In this document: positions 57,956-64,000 of the stretch, in pieces
How positions within the stretch are numbered: the stretch's first letter is position 1
Layout: each line of letters opens with the position of its first letter
Source of the DNA: Diadophis punctatus similis
Lineage: Eukaryota > Chordata > Lepidosauria > Squamata > Dipsadidae
Direction of reading: 5' to 3'
Length of the DNA stretch: 64,000 bases
Assembly: GCA_023053685.1 (NCBI GenBank)
Contig: JALIGW010000025.1
Span: forward strand, 9,271,453-9,335,452
The notes under the pieces: generated by a model
Database searches by the model: none
Told to the model about the DNA's origin: nothing
What the model saw: only the letters and a program-made list of their open reading frames with translations
Translations under genes and position numbers: made by a program

Positions 57956-59268
57956 TTCTGCAGTCTGTAAGTTCTCAGAAAGCAGTAACTATCAACTTGC
58001 CCAGCGCCACTTGATAGAAAGATGGGCAGCATAAAAATTTAATAAACAAACAAATGAACAAAGAAACATTTCCCTTCCCTTCCCAGTGCAGTACTGCAAA
58101 TGTGACTGTGGTTATCAGATTCATGCCTAGTAACCATACAGGTATATTACTAAGTTCCCCAATGTGACATGAGATAAGCCCTCCCTGGCTTTCTTCTTCT
58201 ATGTCTATTGCAATTGATCTGAAATACAGGTACGGTCCACATCAAGGCTGTGGAGGTGAAGTACAGAATCCTTACTTGGGATATGGCAAGTCTAGGCTCA
58301 ATTCTCTTGATAGGAAGGACTGTGAAAATCCTTGCTGGAAATCCTCCAGAGCTCCTGCTGAGACCAATTCAACAGAAGAGAACTTCTCATTCTGGGGAGC
58401 TACAACTGGCTTCTCTCTCTCACTGTGGAAAATAAATTAAAACTAGACAGTGCTTTCTGGTAGTTGATGGTATTTTTGAAAGTATTTTGTGACAACTCAT
58501 AGGAGGCTGTCACTAAAAGAAGAACTCTTAGTAGTTCTTCTAAGATGAAAGGGACAGGAAGGGACAAAAATGGCCTGACTTGCAAAGTATTGGAATTCCA
58601 GCCTTCATTGGTTCCAATCAGCTATTATAATTCCAAATTTATCAACTCCCAAGTTTGGAGGAAAAAAAATGACAACTCAGAATATATCTCCCGATCGCAG
58701 ATTAGAATCTGCATAAATACTTTCAGACTTTTAACATTGGTGCATGCCTTAATCTATTTCATTCTCTTTCTGTGTGGCATGGAGGTGAGGAGGCTGTTAC
58801 TCCAGGAGTGATTGGTGGCTGTTAAGCTGGTTTCAATTTTTGGTTCCCCCCCCCCCTTTGCATTGATCTATCGGTTAATGGTAAGGAAGGCTGAATGATT
58901 CATGGTGATGATCTCTGTGTGTTTTCAGCATTCTGAGGGCAGCAGAAATACATTTGAGCACCAGGAATGTTAATTTCTCTCTATCTGTATAGAGTATTTG
59001 AAGAAATAACAGCCTTGCAAGGTAGTCCAGACAGGAAGCATGTCCATATGACGTCAATTATACTCTATTGTAATGTTACATTAAAAGTTTTTTGCAAGTC
59101 TGAAACTACATTCCCCGCCACCTCCTATCATCTTCACAGCCCAAGAAACTAAGCTTTTGAAACGTTTGCCACACCCACATACCTATTGCAGACTAAGCTA
59201 CCTTTATCTGACCATTCCTCTTGCTGTGGCTCTCCCTGCTGCCTCCCAAGGTAATTACCACATACTAT
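57956..59268. other. No recognisable gene; short retroelement tail
   Basis: 57985-58060 (GGCAGCATAAAAATTTAATA then AAAC units) looks like a retroelement tail. The rest is unassigned, with a C run at 58848-58857. Confidence 0.4.
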
Positions 59269-59270
59269 TA

Positions 59271-59666
59271 CAGGTAGTCCTTGAATTATGACCACGATTG
59301 AGCTCAAAATTTACAGTGCTAAACAAGACCGTTGTTAAGTGAGTTCTGTCCCATTGTATGAGCTTTCTTGTCACAGTTGTTAAATGAATCACTACAGTTG
59401 TTAAGTTAGTAGCACTGTTCTTAACTGAATCTGGCTTCCCCATTGACTTTGCTTGTCAGAAGGTCACAAAAGGTGACCGGATGACCCCGGGACACTGCAA
59501 CCGTCATAAATATGAGCCAATTGCCAAGCATCTGAATGTTGATCATGTGACTATGAATAGCTGCAACAGTTGTAACTGTGAAAAACGGTCATAAGTCACT
59601 TTTTTTCAGTGCTGTTGTAACTTTGAATGGTCAAGAAATAAATACTTGTAAGTTAAGGACAACCTG
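59271..59666. mobile_element. Tigger-like MITE, 396 bp
   Basis: CAGGTAGTCCTTGAATTATG after TA (59269-59270); right end AAGTTAAGGACAACCTG. Same family as 43075. Confidence 0.83.
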
Positions 59667-59741
59667 TGCAAGAATAGATTCAGGAAATGTGTTCTTTATC
59701 AATTTCTGAACTATAAATAGTTCTACACAATCTATCTATAT

Positions 59742-59968
59742 AAGAGCCCTGGTGGCGCAGTAGTTAGAATGCAGTATTGCAGGTTAACACTGCCCATCAT
59801 CTGGAGTTCAATCCCGACGGAGCTCAAGGTTGACTCAGCCTTCCATCCTTCTGAAGTTGGTAAAATGAGGATCCAGATTGTTGGGAGCAATATGCTGACA
59901 TTTGTAAACTGCTCAAATAGTGCTGTAAAGCACTATGGAGTGGTATATAAGTCCAAGTGCTATTGCTA
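59742..59968 (+). mobile_element. Sauria-type SINE
   Basis: Full-length: AAGAGCCCTGGTGGCGCAGT, B-box-like GTTCAATCC, AAAATGAGGATCCAGATTGT, tail AAGTCCAAGTGCTATTGCTA. Confidence 0.88.
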
Positions 59969-60063
59969 TATATATCTAAAACAAAATGTATATACTGTAT
60001 CTACGGATGGTGTTGGAGAAGACTTGAGAATACCATGCACAGCCAAAAATAAATAAATAAATA

Positions 60064-60306
60064 AAAGCCAACGTGGCACAGTGGTTAAAAGCAGCACTGC
60101 AACCAACTCCAGCTGACTGCTAGTTCAGCAGTTCAGCTGTTCAAATCTCACCGGCTCAAGGTTGACTCAGCCTTCCATCCTTCTGAGGTCGGTAAAATGA
60201 GGACCCAGATTGTTGGGGGCAATATGCTGAAGTCTGTAAACCGCTTAGAGAGGGCTGTAAAGCACTATGAAGCGGTATATAAGTCTAAGTGTTATTGCTA
60301 GTGCTA
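60064..60306 (+). mobile_element. Sauria-type SINE
   Basis: Full-length: AAGCCAACGTGGCACAGTGG to AAGTCTAAGTGTTATTGCTA. The central block is nearly consensus. It follows an AAAT run at 60047-60063. Confidence 0.88.
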
Positions 60307-60710
<404 letters not shown>

Positions 60711-61621
60711 GTATTACTTTTCATTCTGTTAATTATATTTCATCACTACAAATTACACATACATATATATGCATGCACATAGAGGTATTATGGCAGCTTA
60801 GCTTTGAACAGACCTGGGATGCCAAGGGGTGGGGTTGGGGAGGGCAGAATCAGGTGGAAGAGAAAGCAATCTGGAAATGATCTTTCCAGCTCACTTCAAA
60901 ACCCCTCCAGGAAACGCATGAGATCTACAGTATAATTTCTCCAGTCCTGCAGTATTCTGTCTCTGATTCTAAGGGATGCTATTGTGATGTTTATCTCTTT
61001 CAAAATTATATTTGCTTACTGTTTCTTCTGATAACAGCCCCACAAGCAATATACAGAGGGTGTTGTAGATTAAGTATTTAAGATAGAGGCAAGTCTTTCA
61101 AAACATGAGAGCTGTTCAACAATGGAAATATGTAGGCGTTCATTGAATGAATCCTTCCTTGGAGGTTTTCAAGATCAAGCTATATTAAGTTATAAATAAC
61201 AGTTCAGGTTTATGGACTATTTGGCTTATCTAAATCTATATTGGAGCATGAAACCCACCACCTCCTGCTAGAGATGGGAATTGATTCAATAAAATAAGAA
61301 GTCATGGATGCAAAGATACAATTTTTAAGGAATGGGAAAGCATTCACCAACCTGAAGCCCCCTAACTATTTTGATTTCAATTCTCTGAATCCCTGTGGAG
61401 ACTGGACATAGTGGGCAGGGATTATAGACTCCAAGAAGACTGGAGAACAGTTTACATAATTTGACAGAATCGCTGTGTGTGAGTTGTGCAGCTATAGAAA
61501 ACTGTTCAATCAATCAATCAATCAATCAACTAACTAAGCAATCAATCAGGATGAAACACACCAGGTATGTTAATGAAACTTTCATACCTGTTCTCCAAAT
61601 TATGACAGAAACATGGATGGA
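60711..61621. other. No recognisable gene; short (AATC)n
   Basis: Unassigned apart from AATC repeats at 61507-61530. Confidence 0.45.
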
Positions 61622-61830
61622 TATTCTGGTGGTAGAGTGGTTAGAATGCAGTATTGCTAACTCTGCCCACAGTCTGGAGTTCGATCCTTGACTTAGCCTC
61701 CCATCCTTCCAAGGGTCAGTAAAATGAAGACCCACATTGTTGGGGATAATATGCTGACATTGTAAACCGCCCAGAGAGTGCTGTAGAGCACTATGGGATG
61801 GTATATAGATTTAAGTGCTATTGCCATTGC
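61622..61830 (+). mobile_element. Sauria-type SINE, shortened
   Basis: GGTGGTAGAGTGGTTAGAAT, GTTCGATCCTTGACTTAGCC (a deletion joins the B box to the TTGACT block), and tail GGTATATAGATTTAAGTGCT. Confidence 0.8.
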
Positions 61831-63096
61831 TACTTGCATCATCCTCTCTAGCACACAGGAGAACTTTTATGAGGGATATTCTATCTCTCCCGTCTATAGC
61901 TGTTTCTCTAGCAATATTGGAACATAGGAAATTCTTTAAATTATCTCTACTACTAGCCAAAAGTTGCACCAAAGATAGGTATTTGTGCAGAGAATGGAGT
62001 AATTTCCTTTGCATCTGCCCTAGACTGCTACCAGATTCAAACTCGTATCACAAAAAAGAAAAAAGTTAAAAAACAGCTTCTTCTGCATTGCTCTGTGTAT
62101 GTCAACAACACAGTCTTTGTAACTCCCCATATGCCACAATCAAATTTCCTAGATTATCTGGGGGTTTGAATAGATGGAAATCATCTTTTCAGTCTCCAAA
62201 ATTGTGTCGTATAATCCTTTATATACAATGGCATAACTGGTAAAATCTAATCAGTGCCTAATTCAACCAAGGATAATTAGGATGATGGATTCAGATGTTA
62301 GTGTTTTTTAATTTGTTGGCATTGCATTAGAGGTGCAACTTTTTTGCTTAATTGGAAGAAAATGACAATCCATCTCCCCAAAGAGGATGCCTTTTTAAAT
62401 TCTCTTTATTCTACAAAACTGAGTATTTGAGAGTGGAAAAAGAGGAATGGGAAAAGGAAGGCTTACTTAAGATCATCTAAACTGGGGCCAGACTACTTTT
62501 TCTGGTTTTTTCTACAAGGAATTCTAAAAGTGCTAAAACTCAAGATATTAATTTAAATAAGAAGTCACCAGTTTAGTTAGGCTTATTTCATCGATTGTAT
62601 TTGGAATTCTCTGTGTGTTTACTTTTGTGTTGTTCCTCTGTTTTCCCTTTCATTGTTAAGATTCTTTTTTGACATCTAGAATTATCATTTAATTGGCTTA
62701 AAAGAGAAATTTCTTATTAAAGTTTTTTTCATCTGATGAAAATAATGCATGGTGTATGAAGCTTATTAAGATCAAAAACATTTCTTTTGCACATTATCTG
62801 AAATCAGATGAATAGCGAAGTTGTTGTTCTAAGGTCTGAAAACTCCTTAATCAACCAGATTCAGTTGTTTCAAGAATTTCAGGCTGAATTTCATTAGGGA
62901 ACTTTTGGAAGAAGGGGCCTGTCACTGAGGTTTTAAATTTCTCTTTCTATTCAATCTTAACACAATAATCAAGGAAAGGGGGAAACATTTGCTACTAATA
63001 AAATTGCTATAATTGTGTATTTTTACAGGAGTGGCATCCACTCCTATATGGAACTAACCTCTCTCTTAGCAAAGGCCAACACGCCTTTCTAAAAAT
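61831..63096. other. No recognisable gene or repeat
   Basis: AT-rich. An 84-codon frame (61815-62069) is not recognisable. Confidence 0.45.
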
Positions 63097-63306
63097 GAAC
63101 ATAGAATAACAGGTTGGAAAGAACCTTAGAGATCTTCTATTGTCCAACTCTCCACCCAAGCAGAAGACCCTACCATTTCAGGCAAATGTTAGCCCAATCT
63201 CTTCTTAAAAACCTCCAGTGATGGAGCACACACAACTTCTGGAGGCAAGCCATTCCACTGATTAATTGTTCTTACTGCCTGGAAATTTCTCCTTAATTCT
63301 AGGGTA
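63097..63306 (-). mobile_element. CR1 3' end
   Basis: Reverse complement of the CR1 C-terminal/3' UTR seen at 55721-56226: AACAGGTTGGAAAGAACCTT through CCACTGATTAATTGTTCTTA. Truncated at the right. Confidence 0.9.
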
Positions 63307-63448
63307 GCCATTTCCCCTCCCTAGTGTCATGTGACGCGTTAGTGGTACAAGGTCTCAGGTGTGAAGGGGAAGCAGGTGTGTTAAATTTGATGTTATCGCT
63401 CTCACTCTCTCATACTGGTCATTGGAAGTTCAACATGGCACCTCATGG

Positions 63449-63494
63449 CAATGAACTCTCTGAGGATCTGAAAAAATCCTCAGAGAGTTCATTG
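63449..63494. repeat. 19-bp perfect inverted repeat at an L1 5' end
   Basis: CAATGAACTCTCTGAGGAT (63449-63467) is exactly complementary to 63476-63494 around an eight-base loop (CTGAAAAA). Confidence 0.95.
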
Positions 63495-64000
63495 GGTGGG
63501 GGAGGAGCCACGGCGAGAGATGGCGGACTAAAGCCTGCTCCGTCTGGAGGATTGAAAGAACTTTGGCTGTCTGCCCGTTGGAGCTCTCCCCCGGGGTTTT
63601 TATTACCCTGGGGCGAAATCGGAATGTGTCTGGCATCCGGAGACGGTGAAATTGATATCAGCCGCTTGCGGCTTGCACCGTGGGATCCCCGCTGGACTCT
63701 CCTTGCTCCAGAACAACGTGACCGCCGCCCATTTTGGGAACGGACGGGCGCCGTGAGGGCCGATTCTCTGCAAGGCCTGGAACGAACTGGAACGAACTAC
63801 GATTGAGGTGTAGAAGACACTGGACTCTTTCTGTGTGGTGTGCTGCGTTGTGCTGATTTTTGGGTCCTTGGAAGACCGGATACCACCCCACAGTAACGGC
63901 GAGCCTGGGAGACGCGCCTGATACGTGCCCAACACGCCCGACCATTGGCAGCTGGGAGTCTTGCCGTTCTGCGCTGTTTGCTTGCTGCCTGCCTCCTTCA
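63495..64000 (+). mobile_element. L1 5' UTR-like sequence, cut by the window
   Basis: A sudden shift to GC/CpG-rich DNA starts with GGTGGGGGAGGAGCCACGGC and AGATGGCGGACTAAAGC, as at the start of reptile L1 5' UTRs. A 160-codon frame (63324-63806) crosses the boundary and is not a gene. ORF1 would lie beyond the window. Confidence 0.55.

Noticed and set aside
63324..63806. 160-codon frame
   Set aside because: It spans unique DNA, the hairpin and L1 5' UTR-like sequence, with no ORF1 features.

Overview
This window is nuclear DNA of a vertebrate, most likely a squamate reptile and probably an advanced snake. I see no bacterial or viral gene layout and no host protein-coding gene that I can recognise. 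The organism call rests on the repeats. There are about nine tRNA-derived SINEs of the Sauria type, whose 3' parts carry the usual squamate tail. There are several copies of the snake CR1/L3 LINE that ends in (ATTCT)n. Other classes are CR1 tails ending in (AAAC/AAAT)n, L1 elements, a Penelope-like element (PLE), and an unusually rich set of non-autonomous DNA transposons. The background is AT-rich intergenic or intronic DNA. The transposons form short CpG-rich islands within it.

Layout. 1-11.5 kb: SINEs, CR1 tails, one 805-bp hAT element with an 8-bp target duplication, and a PLE terminus. 11.7-15 kb: half of a hAT element, then a 5'-truncated PLE with a 575-codon open frame (reverse transcriptase plus GIY-YIG nuclease), two hammerhead-ribozyme-like motifs, long (TA)n and (TG)n arrays around an 83-bp inverted repeat, and a CR1/L3 copy. 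17.4-19 kb: a minus-strand CR1/L3 copy split by two hAT insertions. One of these is a 332-bp near-perfect palindrome. The other is an 879-bp element that appears to carry a captured piece of host gene TRUB2. 20-22.4 kb: a longer CR1/L3 copy with reverse transcriptase remnants and a 234-bp head-to-head PLE derivative flanked by a 13-bp duplication. 22.4-41 kb: mostly unannotated AT-rich DNA with palindromic hAT elements at 26.4, 27.6, 32.4 and 38.5 kb, mariner/Tigger-like elements, an L1 ORF2 relic and a probable solo LTR. 41.3-48.3 kb: a nested LINE region. An old L1 ORF2 is interrupted by a CR1 and then by an ORF1-only (HAL1-like) L1 with a 19-bp duplication. 51-64 kb: more hAT, Tigger, CR1 and SINE copies, ending in the 5' region of another L1 cut by the window edge.

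The most interesting material is mobile-element biology. First, a recurrent RNA-like motif (box resembling the hammerhead core, hairpin, GAAA) occurs at every PLE terminus I could find. Second, a family of palindromic hAT elements shares a core containing perfect NRF1-type sites, and that core also occurs inside a hAT element with different termini. Third, one hAT element seems to have captured the first exon of TRUB2. Fourth, an L1 derivative carries ORF1 but no ORF2. All identifications were made by reading the sequence; no search was run.
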